NCBI RefSeq assembly: GCF_000812945.1
Contig: NZ_JSYM01000002.1
Coordinates: 186,001 to 250,000, forward strand
DNA length: 64,000 nt
DNA from: Flavobacterium sp. AED
GTDB taxonomy: Bacteria; Bacteroidota; Bacteroidia; Flavobacteriales; Flavobacteriaceae
Direction of reading: 5' to 3'
Shown here piece after piece: positions 26,532 to 34,771 of the stretch (position 1 is its first letter; each line of letters begins with the position of its first letter). The notes beneath the pieces are model-generated. The model saw nothing but the letters and a program-made list of their open reading frames with translations, had not been told where the DNA came from and did no database searches. A program made the translations under genes and the position numbers.

Positions 26532-27512
26532 TTATTGCTTATTTTCTAAAGCCAATTCTATCGCATTAGTAAACAAATCTTCCAATGAAATTCCGGCGGC
26601 TTTGGCTTGTTGTGGAATCAAACTTTCGGTGGTTAGACCTGGAATCGTGTTCATTTCCAGCATGTGTGGTTCTCCGTTTACAATAATAAATTCACTACGG
26701 GAGAAGCCTTTCATTTTTAAGACTTCGTAAGCACGCTTGGCTATTTCGTTTACTTTTTGAGTCATTTCGTCTGAGATTCTTGCCGGCGTAATTTCTTGGG
26801 ATTTACCCAAATATTTGGCTTCATAATCGAAGAAATCATTATCAGAAACGATTTCAGTTATTGGTAAAACAATTACTTTCCCTTTGTAATTGATGACTCC
26901 TACAGAAACTTCAGTTCCATCAAGGAAACTTTCTATGATGATTTCGTTGTCTTCTTTGTACGCCATTTCGATTGCGATTGGCAATTCGGCGGCAGTTTTT
27001 ACTTTGGAAATTCCAAAACTGGAACCCGCTTTATTGGGTTTTACAAAACAAGGCAAACCTACTTTAGTTACAATTTCTTCGGTATTTATAATATCCCCTT
27101 TGTTTAAGTAATAGGAAATGGCCGTTTTTATTCCGTATGGTTTTAAAACCGACAATAAATCACGTTTGTTGAACGTTAAAGCTGCTTGGTAATAATCACA
27201 AGATGTTTGTGGAATTTGCAACAATTCAAAATAGGCTTGCATTAATCCATCTTCGCCCGGAGTTCCATGAATGGCATTGAAAACACAATCGAAAGTGATT
27301 TTGGTTCTGTTTACTGTTACTGAAAAATCATTTTTATCGATGGGAAATTCGGCATCATTAGCATCAACATAAACCCATTTTTCTTTGAAAATATGGATTC
27401 GGAATCCGTTGAATTTAGTTTTATCAAGAAATTGATATACGACGTTTCCGCTGATAAGTGAGATCTTGTATTCGCTGGAATATCCGCCCATGATGATGGC
27501 AATGTTTTTCAT
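26532..27512 (-). CDS. ddl: D-alanine--D-alanine ligase
   Basis: This ATP-grasp ligase makes the D-Ala-D-Ala dipeptide of peptidoglycan. The 326-residue protein shows IIMGGYSSEYKISLISG at the start, NAIHGTPGEDGLMQAYFELL, GLPCFVKPNKAGSSFGISKV, ESFLDGTEVSVGVI and the C-terminal MLEMNTIPGLTTESLIPQQ. It heads a minus-strand operon with the zinc-ribbon protein and coaD. Confidence 0.97.
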   Translation of the reverse strand: MKNIAIIMGGYSSEYKISLISGNVVYQFLDKTKFNGFRIHIFKEKWVYVDANDAEFPIDKNDFSVTVNRTKITFDCVFNAIHGTPGEDGLMQAYFELLQIPQTSCDYYQAALTFNKRDLLSVLKPYGIKTAISYYLNKGDIINTEEIVTKVGLPCFVKPNKAGSSFGISKVKTAAELPIAIEMAYKEDNEIIIESFLDGTEVSVGVINYKGKVIVLPITEIVSDNDFFDYEAKYLGKSQEITPARISDEMTQKVNEIAKRAYEVLKMKGFSRSEFIIVNGEPHMLEMNTIPGLTTESLIPQQAKAAGISLEDLFTNAIELALENKQ

Positions 27513-27572
27513 TTTATCCTATTTTGGTCTTAGTTGTTCAAATTAATAAAGTTGTTTTTAGTACTAATCTCT

Positions 27573-27651
27573 AGCCCCGATAGCAGTGGAAATCCTTTTT
27601 ATTTTTTCTTTAAAAATAAAAAGATTGCAACGAATAGCGGGAAATAGCTCC
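27573..27651 (+). repeat. Variable-stem hairpin repeat, copy 3 (type I)
   Basis: The 5' flank is AGCCCCGATAGCAGTGG then AAATCC; the 3' flank begins GATTGCAACGAATAG and ends CGGGAAATAGCTCC. The stem is a perfect 12 bp of A/T (27595-27606 with 27612-27623, loop of 5). The flank helix is CCCG/CGGG here where copies 1 and 2 have CCTG/CAGG, a compensatory change. Confidence 0.8.
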
Positions 27652-27721
27652 TGAAATTCATCAGGATTAATCCTAAAAACGATTAAACAAAATTATCATT
27701 TTTTTTGAAACGAAATAGCTT

Positions 27722-27729
27722 TATCTTTG
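27722..27729 (+). promoter_or_regulatory. -7 element of the PASTA-rluD operon
   Basis: TATCTTTG matches TAnnTTTG; the predicted leader to the ATG at 27750 is about 16 nt. Confidence 0.55.
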
Positions 27730-27749
27730 CCACATATAAAAATAAATTT

Positions 27750-28373
27750 ATGAGTTTACGTAAGTATCTTACTAGCCGTGTCTTTTTTCTACAAGTATTA
27801 TCTGCTCTTGCCATTATTGCCGTTTTGGGCTATTTATTTATGCATTGGTTGACCTTTACAACTGACCATGGTCATGAAATTTCAGTGCCGGACTTGCGCA
27901 AGCTGACAGAGGAGCAGGTGGAAGATAAACTGGATGAGTTGGATTTAGATTATGTGCTTTTGGACAGTGTAGATTTTAGAGGGGATTATCCAAAATTTAG
28001 TGTGGTGGAGCAAGATCCATTGCCTGGTACGAAAGTAAAAGTAGGTAGAAAAGTATATATTAAAATTAATGCCTCGGGGTTTTCATCCGTAAAAATTCCT
28101 GATTTAATTGAAAAAACATATCGTGAAGCGGTACCTACATTGAAAGCTTTAGGACTTGAAGAAGGAACGGTTACTTATATTCCTAATCTTGGAAAAGATA
28201 TGGTTCTGGAAATGCGTTACAAAGGAAGAAACCTGAAAGTAGGGGACAGAGTATTGAAATCATCCAAAATTGATTTGGTTCTGGGAGACGGAAAAGCGAG
28301 TTATGTAGATGAGAGCACAGTAGTAGATAGTTTAGCGACACCAGAAGCAGCAACACCAGCAAATGAACAATAA
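27750..28373 (+). CDS. PASTA domain membrane protein
   Basis: The 207-residue protein has one transmembrane helix (about residues 10-32, FFLQVLSALAIIAVLGYLFMHWL) and then three PASTA-like units in the periplasm (EISVPDLRKLTEEQVEDKLDEL, SVKIPDLIEKTYREAVPTLKAL and neighbours). PASTA domains bind peptidoglycan or muropeptides; no kinase domain is attached. The start at 27750 fits the helix and the promoter. It overlaps the rluD-like gene by 11 bp, and the pair is a common Bacteroidetes operon. Confidence 0.88.
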   Translation: MSLRKYLTSRVFFLQVLSALAIIAVLGYLFMHWLTFTTDHGHEISVPDLRKLTEEQVEDKLDELDLDYVLLDSVDFRGDYPKFSVVEQDPLPGTKVKVGRKVYIKINASGFSSVKIPDLIEKTYREAVPTLKALGLEEGTVTYIPNLGKDMVLEMRYKGRNLKVGDRVLKSSKIDLVLGDGKASYVDESTVVDSLATPEAATPANEQ

Positions 28374-29406
28374 TATAGATACAATAGATTTAGAAGAAGA
28401 GTTATTCGAACATTTTAGATTTGAAGTTCCTAAAGGGCAAGCGCCTTTGCGAATTGATAAATATTTGATGGGCTTAATTCAAAATGCAACTCGGAATAAA
28501 ATACAAACTGCCGCAACCGAAGGGAATATTTTTGTAAACGACGCCACAGTGAAGTCGAATTACAAAGTGAAAGCCAATGATGTTGTTCGCGTTATGCTTA
28601 CGCATCCGCCTTATGAAAACCATATTATTGCGGAGAATATTCCGCTTGATATTGTTTACGAAGATGATGCTTTGTTATTGATAAACAAATTGCCAGGAAT
28701 GGTGGTACATCCCGGTCATGGGAATTACACGGGAACTTTGGTGCATGCATTGGCGTATCATTTTGATAATTTGCCAATGAACAGCAGCGAACGTCCAGGA
28801 TTGGTGCATAGAATTGACAAAGACACTTCGGGTTTATTGGTTATTGCCAAAACCGAAGCGGCTATGACACATCTAGCCAAACAATTTGAAGCCAAAACTT
28901 CTGAAAGAGAATATATTGCTTTAGTTTGGGGAAATGTAGTTGAAGAGCAAGGAACAATTGAAGGAAACTTAGCGCGTCACTTGAAAGATCGCATGCAAAT
29001 GGCGGTTTTTGCTGATCCAGAAATAGGGAAACCTGCTGTGACACATTATAAAGTGTTGGAGCGTTTTGGTTATGTAACGTTGATTTCGTGCCAACTGGAA
29101 ACAGGAAGAACACACCAAATTAGAGCGCATTTAAAACACATAGGACATCCACTTTTTAATGATGAGCGTTATGGCGGTCATTTGATTCTAAAAGGAACTA
29201 CGTTTACCAAATACAAGCAATTTATAGAAAACTGTTTCAAAGCGTTGCCAAGACAGGCTTTACATGCCAAAACTTTGGGCTTTGTGCATCCTGTAACTGG
29301 AGTGATGATGCGTTTTGATACGGAACTCCCACAGGATTTTCAGGATTGTATTGAAAAATGGAGAGGTTATTCAAAATCCCATAGCACGGAAGAAGAAGAA
29401 AACTAA
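28363..29406 (+). CDS. rluD: RluD/RluA-family 23S rRNA pseudouridine synthase
   Basis: The enzyme converts specific uridines in large-subunit rRNA to pseudouridine. The 347-residue protein has an S4 RNA-binding domain (about residues 27-90, RIDKYLMGLIQNATRNKIQ) and the catalytic motif GLVHRIDKDTSGLLVIAKT with the active Asp, then GRTHQIRAHLKHIGHPLFND. It begins inside the end of the PASTA gene (11-bp overlap). A strong terminator follows. Confidence 0.94.
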   Translation: MNNNIDTIDLEEELFEHFRFEVPKGQAPLRIDKYLMGLIQNATRNKIQTAATEGNIFVNDATVKSNYKVKANDVVRVMLTHPPYENHIIAENIPLDIVYEDDALLLINKLPGMVVHPGHGNYTGTLVHALAYHFDNLPMNSSERPGLVHRIDKDTSGLLVIAKTEAAMTHLAKQFEAKTSEREYIALVWGNVVEEQGTIEGNLARHLKDRMQMAVFADPEIGKPAVTHYKVLERFGYVTLISCQLETGRTHQIRAHLKHIGHPLFNDERYGGHLILKGTTFTKYKQFIENCFKALPRQALHAKTLGFVHPVTGVMMRFDTELPQDFQDCIEKWRGYSKSHSTEEEEN

Positions 29407-29410
29407 AAAC

Positions 29411-29440
29411 AAAAAAAGCCCCAGATTTGGGGCTTTTTTT
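29411..29440. terminator. Terminator after rluD
   Basis: A perfect 12-bp stem (29411-29422 with 29429-29440, core AGCCCC/GGGGCT, loop of 6) bounded by A and T runs; bidirectional. Confidence 0.9.
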
Positions 29441-29470
29441 GTGGGTTTATGTTTGTTACTTATTGTTGTG

Positions 29471-29495
29471 TGTGCAAAGTCAGAGATATTTAACA
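29471..29495 (+). repeat. Diverged solo REP-like copy
   Basis: TGTGCAAAGTCAGAGATATT matches the right-hand REP of the RAYT element at 46761-46786 (20 of the first 22 bases). It lies between two convergent genes, away from any transposase. Confidence 0.6.
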
Positions 29496-29529
29496 GTGTA
29501 TGAAAGAAATATTTTTTGGAGTTGGTCGG

Positions 29530-30459
29530 TTAATGTTTAAAAAATGAAATCAATGTTGAATCTTTTTTTAATAGTTGGTTCATTTCTTGAACTCCTTTTT
29601 TATTTAGATGAGAAGGGCTGTAAAAATATTTTATATTGTTTCTAAGCGTTTCTTTGTTAATATCAATAAAAGGAATATTAAGAGTTTTGCAAATTATTGC
29701 TGTGTTTTTAAAAGCTAAGTCATCGTAAATTGATTTATAAACGGGAGTTTGAACACAAAGTAATTTTATATTGTTTTTTTTACACAAATTATTTAGTTCG
29801 TCTAATGCATTAACTGTTGTAATTTGAAATTTATTCGAGTAACTTTTTTTTAATGTATTAGTTATTGGATTATGAATAGTGTCCCACTCTTTATCCACAA
29901 TGTGATTACAATTCATATTGTATTTTTGGGTTATAGATAAGCAATCGTCTAACATTTTGTATTTAAAAATTGAATATAAAGGGATGTATTTTTCAGATAA
30001 ATTGAATTTAAAATAATTGACAAAATTTAAGTTTTTCCTACTTGGAAAAAAAGAATATCTAGCATAGATATCTTTATCACAAAAGTTAGAATTATCTATT
30101 TCACTACCCGCATTTACCAAAGGATCGAAGCTTAAAATGGCAAATTTGGGTGGGTTATTTTTAGACAAATAATTTTTTAACCGTAAAATTGTAATTGCTA
30201 TTTCAGTATGACCATTTACTCCAATATTGACACTTCTGATTTTAAAAGTTTTATCAAAAAATATGGGGTCGAAATGTACCCAGCATCTTGAACTTCCTAA
30301 AAAAATTAAATCTGCATTTAGATTAGATGTTTGATCGAGATTATCAATTGAATTTAAGCTTTCATTCCTTATTTTTAAAGAAATTATAATTTGTAATAAA
30401 ACTGCAATGAAGGCTACAAAAAGGGTAAATGCGATTGTGTTTTTTATAAATGTCTTCAT
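29530..30459 (-). CDS. Membrane-anchored SGNH/AlgX-like partner of the MBOAT acyltransferase (inferred)
   Basis: The 309-residue protein has an N-terminal transmembrane helix (about residues 8-28) and an outer domain with LIFLGSSRCWVHFDP, an SGNH-like block I (GSSR), and a late DINKETLRNNIKYFYSPSHLNKKGVQEMNQLL that resembles the block with the catalytic Asp and His (SPSHLN). Similar proteins pair with AlgI-type acyltransferases to acylate surface glycans. It starts 3 bp after the MBOAT gene on the same strand. The family assignment comes from these short motifs and the neighbour. Confidence 0.65.
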   Translation of the reverse strand: MKTFIKNTIAFTLFVAFIAVLLQIIISLKIRNESLNSIDNLDQTSNLNADLIFLGSSRCWVHFDPIFFDKTFKIRSVNIGVNGHTEIAITILRLKNYLSKNNPPKFAILSFDPLVNAGSEIDNSNFCDKDIYARYSFFPSRKNLNFVNYFKFNLSEKYIPLYSIFKYKMLDDCLSITQKYNMNCNHIVDKEWDTIHNPITNTLKKSYSNKFQITTVNALDELNNLCKKNNIKLLCVQTPVYKSIYDDLAFKNTAIICKTLNIPFIDINKETLRNNIKYFYSPSHLNKKGVQEMNQLLKKDSTLISFFKH

Positions 30460-30462
30460 CTT

Positions 30463-31920
30463 TTAAAATTGAAAGTATATGAATTGTTGATTAGTATCTG
30501 AAGAAATAAAGAAATAAAAAATCACTAAAATTAAACTACCATAAAAAGCCCATCTATAGGTTTTTGTCCATTTGTATCCTAGTGATTGTATTGCATATTG
30601 CTGTTCCCTGCCAATCCATTCAACAATTAGAAATAATGAAAGAAACACAAAAGTTGGTACAGATATTCCAATTCCTGGAAAATAAGGCATTTTTATTATT
30701 GATTTTGAAAATATGCCAGAAATATAATTAAAAGCCTCTGCTATACTTTTCGACCTAAAGAAAATCCAGGCAAAAACGGTTAAACTAAAAGTAATTCCCA
30801 TTGAAAATAAATCTTTCAATGAAGGTAAAGTTTTTCCTTTAGCCACAATGTCAAGATTATTTCTATTTGTTTTAAAAATTATGGAGGGCATGATATATAG
30901 CGCATTGAGAAATCCCCAAATAATGAATGTCCAATTCGCTCCATGCCAAAAACCACTTACAAGAAAAATTATAAATGTATTTCTAATTTTCATCCAAGTT
31001 CCACCTTTACTACCTCCTAATGGAATGTATAGATAATCTCTAAACCAAGTAGAAAGTGAAATATGCCAGCGTCTCCAAAACTCGGCAATATCTCTTGAGA
31101 AATAAGGAAACGCAAAATTCCGCAATAAATCTATTCCAAATATTCGTGCCGTTCCTATCGCTATATCTGAGTATCCTGAGAAGTCACCATAAATCTGAAA
31201 AGCAAAAAAGATTGCGCCCAATACAAGTGTACTTCCTGAATAATCGGCAGAATGGTCGAAAATAGTATTTGCAAATTGTGCGCAGTTATCTGCAATGACA
31301 ATTTTCTTAAACAAACCCCATAATATTTGGCGTAGACCATCTATGGCATTTGCATAATTAAATTCTCTTTTTTTTTGGATTTGAGGTAATAGGTGTGTAG
31401 CACGTTCAATCGGTCCAGCTACTAACAAAGGGAAGAAACTAACAAAAACGGCATAGTCAATAAATTTTTTTTCCGCTTTTATTCTGTCTTTATAGATGTC
31501 AATTACATACGACAATCCGTGGAAAGTGTAAAATGAAATACCTACAGGTAAAATTACTTTCAATGTCCATGGATTTACCTGTAAACCAATATGTGAGATT
31601 GCTTCCGCAAAAGATTCCGTAAAAAAATTATAGTATTTAAAAACACCTAGAAATCCAAGATTAACGGATATACTAAGCCAAAACCAAAATTTTTTAATAT
31701 TTTGATTCTTTGCGTCTAACATTTTAATTCCAGTATAATAATCTAATAATGTGGAGAAAATAAGTAGAAACAAAAACCTCCAATCCCAACAAGCATAGAA
31801 GAAGTAGCTTGAAGCTAAAAGTAAGATGTTTTGTAACTTTAGATTTTTATTCGTGACGAACCAATAGAGTATAAAAACTATTGGTAAAAATATCGCAAAA
31901 TTTAAGGAATTAAAAAGCAT
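30463..31920 (-). CDS. MBOAT family O-acyltransferase (AlgI-like)
   Basis: This polytopic membrane protein of 485 residues has about ten transmembrane helices. MBOAT hallmarks are visible: VSFFPLLVAGPIERATHLLPQ, SGYSDIAIGTARIFGIDLLRNF, FWRRWHISLSTWFRDYLYIPLGG and the catalytic-histidine segment SGFWHGANWTFIIWG. Such proteins pass an acyl group across the membrane to a cell-surface polysaccharide or lipid. Its partner is the SGNH-like gene immediately downstream. The acceptor molecule is unknown. Confidence 0.93.
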   Translation of the reverse strand: MLFNSLNFAIFLPIVFILYWFVTNKNLKLQNILLLASSYFFYACWDWRFLFLLIFSTLLDYYTGIKMLDAKNQNIKKFWFWLSISVNLGFLGVFKYYNFFTESFAEAISHIGLQVNPWTLKVILPVGISFYTFHGLSYVIDIYKDRIKAEKKFIDYAVFVSFFPLLVAGPIERATHLLPQIQKKREFNYANAIDGLRQILWGLFKKIVIADNCAQFANTIFDHSADYSGSTLVLGAIFFAFQIYGDFSGYSDIAIGTARIFGIDLLRNFAFPYFSRDIAEFWRRWHISLSTWFRDYLYIPLGGSKGGTWMKIRNTFIIFLVSGFWHGANWTFIIWGFLNALYIMPSIIFKTNRNNLDIVAKGKTLPSLKDLFSMGITFSLTVFAWIFFRSKSIAEAFNYISGIFSKSIIKMPYFPGIGISVPTFVFLSLFLIVEWIGREQQYAIQSLGYKWTKTYRWAFYGSLILVIFYFFISSDTNQQFIYFQF

Positions 31921-32076
31921 TCTGTATTTCTATTTGTTGTGTAATATTAGGTTTTTATTTGAGTTACACAAAACTAATGAAGTCAAATAATTATTCTAAA
32001 CAAAAACTATAGCCATTATAGTAATTTGGAAAATCATTCGTATTCCTAAATATAGCCAAATTTATGTTTTGGAAAT

Positions 32077-32868
32077 TTATTTATATTTTGGAAACTCAAA
32101 AACATAGCTTTTCCCAATTAGGAACAGTAATCCATGAATAATAGGCTCCGGAAGAAATTTTAATGTGTCTAAACAAGAGTCATACGTTTTGTTGCAATAA
32201 TTAGTGATTACAAAAGGAGAAGAATCTGAAGTTAAATATAAGGCAGTTATTCTTTTACAGTCAAGCGTATTTTTTGCATTAAAACTCGAAAAATAGATTT
32301 CCTTATTTTCCTTTTTTGATTGAATTAAATCAAAAACAGATAATGGAACTGTTGGATTTATAGGATGAAAAAGTATAGATTTAGCGACATCTATTAAGAT
32401 CCATTTTTGAAATTCTTTGGAATAAATTTCATTAAAGGCATGTCCACCTTTGATGCAAGGGTCATTTGATTGTATCTTCAATCCCCACTCTTTAACTTTT
32501 AAATCGTTTATGACACAAAAATTATTGAATACTTGCGAAAAATCACTGCAAACACCCCCTTCGCCACCAATCATTTTTCTTAACACCAATGTGGATGATT
32601 TTCCTAATCCTGGTCCGCCTTTACAATTATTTCTAAGCCAAATAGCTATTTGTTTTGCTTTATCAAGATCACTTAATGCGACTTTTGTTTTTTCAAAAAT
32701 AAATGGGTTTAACTCAAAATAGATTTGAGGAATATCGGCAAATTTATTGATATGATTGTAACAAAAATTTTCAATCCGATTCATAGAGGCGTTTTTAGAT
32801 AGCAATCTAAATCGGATTTTATATAGTATAGGGTGTCTCCTTAAATACCAAATTAAAGATTTATTCAT
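32077..32868 (-). CDS. Transglutaminase-like (cysteine protease fold) protein
   Basis: The protein has about 263 residues. The likely catalytic triad is in GGEGGVCSDFSQVFNNF (Cys), GGHAFNEIY (His) and WILIDVAKS (Asp), the usual transglutaminase-like order. There is no clear signal peptide, so it is predicted cytoplasmic. I use the ATG at 32868; a TTG two codons upstream gives a longer form. It lies 157 bp upstream of the MBOAT gene on the same strand, and may act on a related surface or glycan process, but this is inference only. Confidence 0.72.
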   Translation of the reverse strand: MNKSLIWYLRRHPILYKIRFRLLSKNASMNRIENFCYNHINKFADIPQIYFELNPFIFEKTKVALSDLDKAKQIAIWLRNNCKGGPGLGKSSTLVLRKMIGGEGGVCSDFSQVFNNFCVINDLKVKEWGLKIQSNDPCIKGGHAFNEIYSKEFQKWILIDVAKSILFHPINPTVPLSVFDLIQSKKENKEIYFSSFNAKNTLDCKRITALYLTSDSSPFVITNYCNKTYDSCLDTLKFLPEPIIHGLLFLIGKSYVFEFPKYK

Positions 32869-33028
32869 GTGCAATAATTTATCCTGTTAATAAACAATTT
32901 AAATCAAGAAATGCTAATGTATAAATGATTTTTAAGGGCGTAACTATATAGTAATTAGGTAGGTAGTATCAAATATATTAAAATTAAAAATTAGAAGTTT
33001 TATTATTTTTGAAAAACCGTTAAACTGC

Positions 33029-33060
33029 AATAAAAAAGCCCCAAGTGGGGCTTTTTTATT
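33029..33060 (-). terminator. Terminator of the adenosine deaminase gene
   Basis: A perfect 14-bp stem (33029-33042 with 33047-33060, core AGCCCC/GGGGCT, loop aagt). It could stop transcription from either side. Confidence 0.88.
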
Positions 33061-33098
33061 AATTTATTTTAAAAAATATTTTGAACGTGTTCGAATAG

Positions 33099-34520
33099 TT
33101 ATTTTTTTAGAGGATAATTTGCTTCGAAAGTTTTGAATCGAGAATCTAGATTTTTAAGCAATTGTTTTTTTACGGAAGTGTCTTTTATAAAACTATAATT
33201 GATACTGTTGTAAACAAACTGTTTAATATCAGCATAAGTTATGTCTTTGTATCTTTTGGCTAAAAGGACATATTGCTCTGTCATATTGGTTCTTAATATT
33301 CCTGCATCGTCCGTACTGATGACAATTGGGACACCAAATTCCTTATACAATGGCAACGGATGGCGGTTTTCTTTGACTTTCAAGATGAATTCGTTACTAG
33401 CTAAATTTATTTCGATAGGAATTGTTTTTTTAGCCATATAGCGCAATAAATCATAAGAATTTTGCTCATAGGCCATGTCCACTCCATGACCAATACGATT
33501 TGCTCCTGCAATATATACAGCAGCATTAATATGCCAAGTCAGGTCTTCGGGTTGCACTAATCCTAGAGTAAGTTCACCGGCATGTAGCGTGTATTTTACA
33601 TTTGGATAACGGGAATGGCAATATTTAAACATGACCATGTGTAACCAATAATCTTTCATGGATGTTTCGCCATCTTCAGGAGAAACAATGTTTACGCCAG
33701 CCATAAGTGGACTGCTATCAGCTGAGATAAAAGCAATTACCAGATTTTTGAATAAATCAACGGGTTCCATGAAGCGCAATACAAAATTTTGATAGCGCAT
33801 TGTGAAACGGGCATCATCAATTTTAAGGTCATTATGAAGTTTGGCTACAAAATTTGTATTGAAATCAGTGGCGTAAGATGTAGCATCTTTTTGCAGTAAA
33901 GTATTGTAAACAGAATCCAACGATTTTATAATTGCTTTTTCATCTTTTACTTTTGCTAATTGTCTCAATCGAGTATTGAATTGGGTCAAATCATCCGTGT
34001 TCATAGTACAAGGAATCGTAGATAATTGCGTTTCAATATAACTGACATTCTCAGTAATGGCTCTGTTTTTTAGTTCCAATATTCCTTGTCCAAAATTACC
34101 TCTGATTGCTGGTTCAAACTTCATAAACGATTCAAAAAACAACTTGTCCGATGGATAATCAACATGATTATAATCTTTTACGGACCATTTTTGCATGATT
34201 TTTTGCTTGTATACATCTAATTCTCCACGGTTTTTTAACGTTGAAAATTGTTCCCAGTTCCCAGTAGAAGGTTTTTCTTTCTGCACTTGCATGGTTTCTG
34301 TATTCAGATAAAAATCTTCGGAAATAGCATGTTCCAATAAAGGTTCCGCGTAAATTGATCCAGAATAGTGGTGGTGTAAATCACCTCCTTTTGGCATTTG
34401 AGAAAAAAAAGCGGTTAATTCAGCTTCATTATTTCTAATTTTTTCTAAATATTCATTGGTTGATTGCGAGTAACCAACATTCAATAGTATTGAAAAAAGA
34501 AAAGTAAAGAATAATTTCAT
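33099..34520 (-). CDS. Adenosine deaminase, predicted secreted
   Basis: The enzyme deaminates adenosine (or deoxyadenosine). Zinc ligands and active residues are visible: GGDLHHHYSGS (HxH), KYTLHAGEL, ANRIGHGVDMA and VPIVISTDDAGI. The 474-residue protein begins with a signal peptide (KLFFTFLFSILLNVGYSQS), unlike the cytoplasmic ADA, and is longer than usual because of an insert of about 100 residues between the HxH and HAGE parts. The start at 34520 is chosen to give this signal peptide; an upstream ATG at 34571 would bury it. It may serve nucleoside salvage outside the cell. Confidence 0.88.
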   Translation of the reverse strand: MKLFFTFLFSILLNVGYSQSTNEYLEKIRNNEAELTAFFSQMPKGGDLHHHYSGSIYAEPLLEHAISEDFYLNTETMQVQKEKPSTGNWEQFSTLKNRGELDVYKQKIMQKWSVKDYNHVDYPSDKLFFESFMKFEPAIRGNFGQGILELKNRAITENVSYIETQLSTIPCTMNTDDLTQFNTRLRQLAKVKDEKAIIKSLDSVYNTLLQKDATSYATDFNTNFVAKLHNDLKIDDARFTMRYQNFVLRFMEPVDLFKNLVIAFISADSSPLMAGVNIVSPEDGETSMKDYWLHMVMFKYCHSRYPNVKYTLHAGELTLGLVQPEDLTWHINAAVYIAGANRIGHGVDMAYEQNSYDLLRYMAKKTIPIEINLASNEFILKVKENRHPLPLYKEFGVPIVISTDDAGILRTNMTEQYVLLAKRYKDITYADIKQFVYNSINYSFIKDTSVKKQLLKNLDSRFKTFEANYPLKK

Positions 34521-34771
34521 AGTGTAATTTTTTATCGAAATAAAAACAGGTTTTAAGTGTTTTTTTGCCAAATTTAAGCAATTCCATTTTCTGTTTTGTG
34601 CAACGCCTAAAAAGTTTTACTTTTACTGCTCTTATTAAAAAGGGTATTATTGCCTCTTTTTCTATTATTTTTAAATTTTAATTTTTCCAATTGAGTATTG
34701 TTTTATTGACTTCTTTTCGAAATTTTACTCTTTCGAGTCGATGTTATTTTTCAAATAGCTACATAAAAAAA

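Noticed and set aside
29315..29503. Plus-strand frame overlapping the rluD 3' end
   Set aside because: It is a different frame of rluD that runs on through the terminator; its residues reflect the A-rich hairpin and show no protein pattern.
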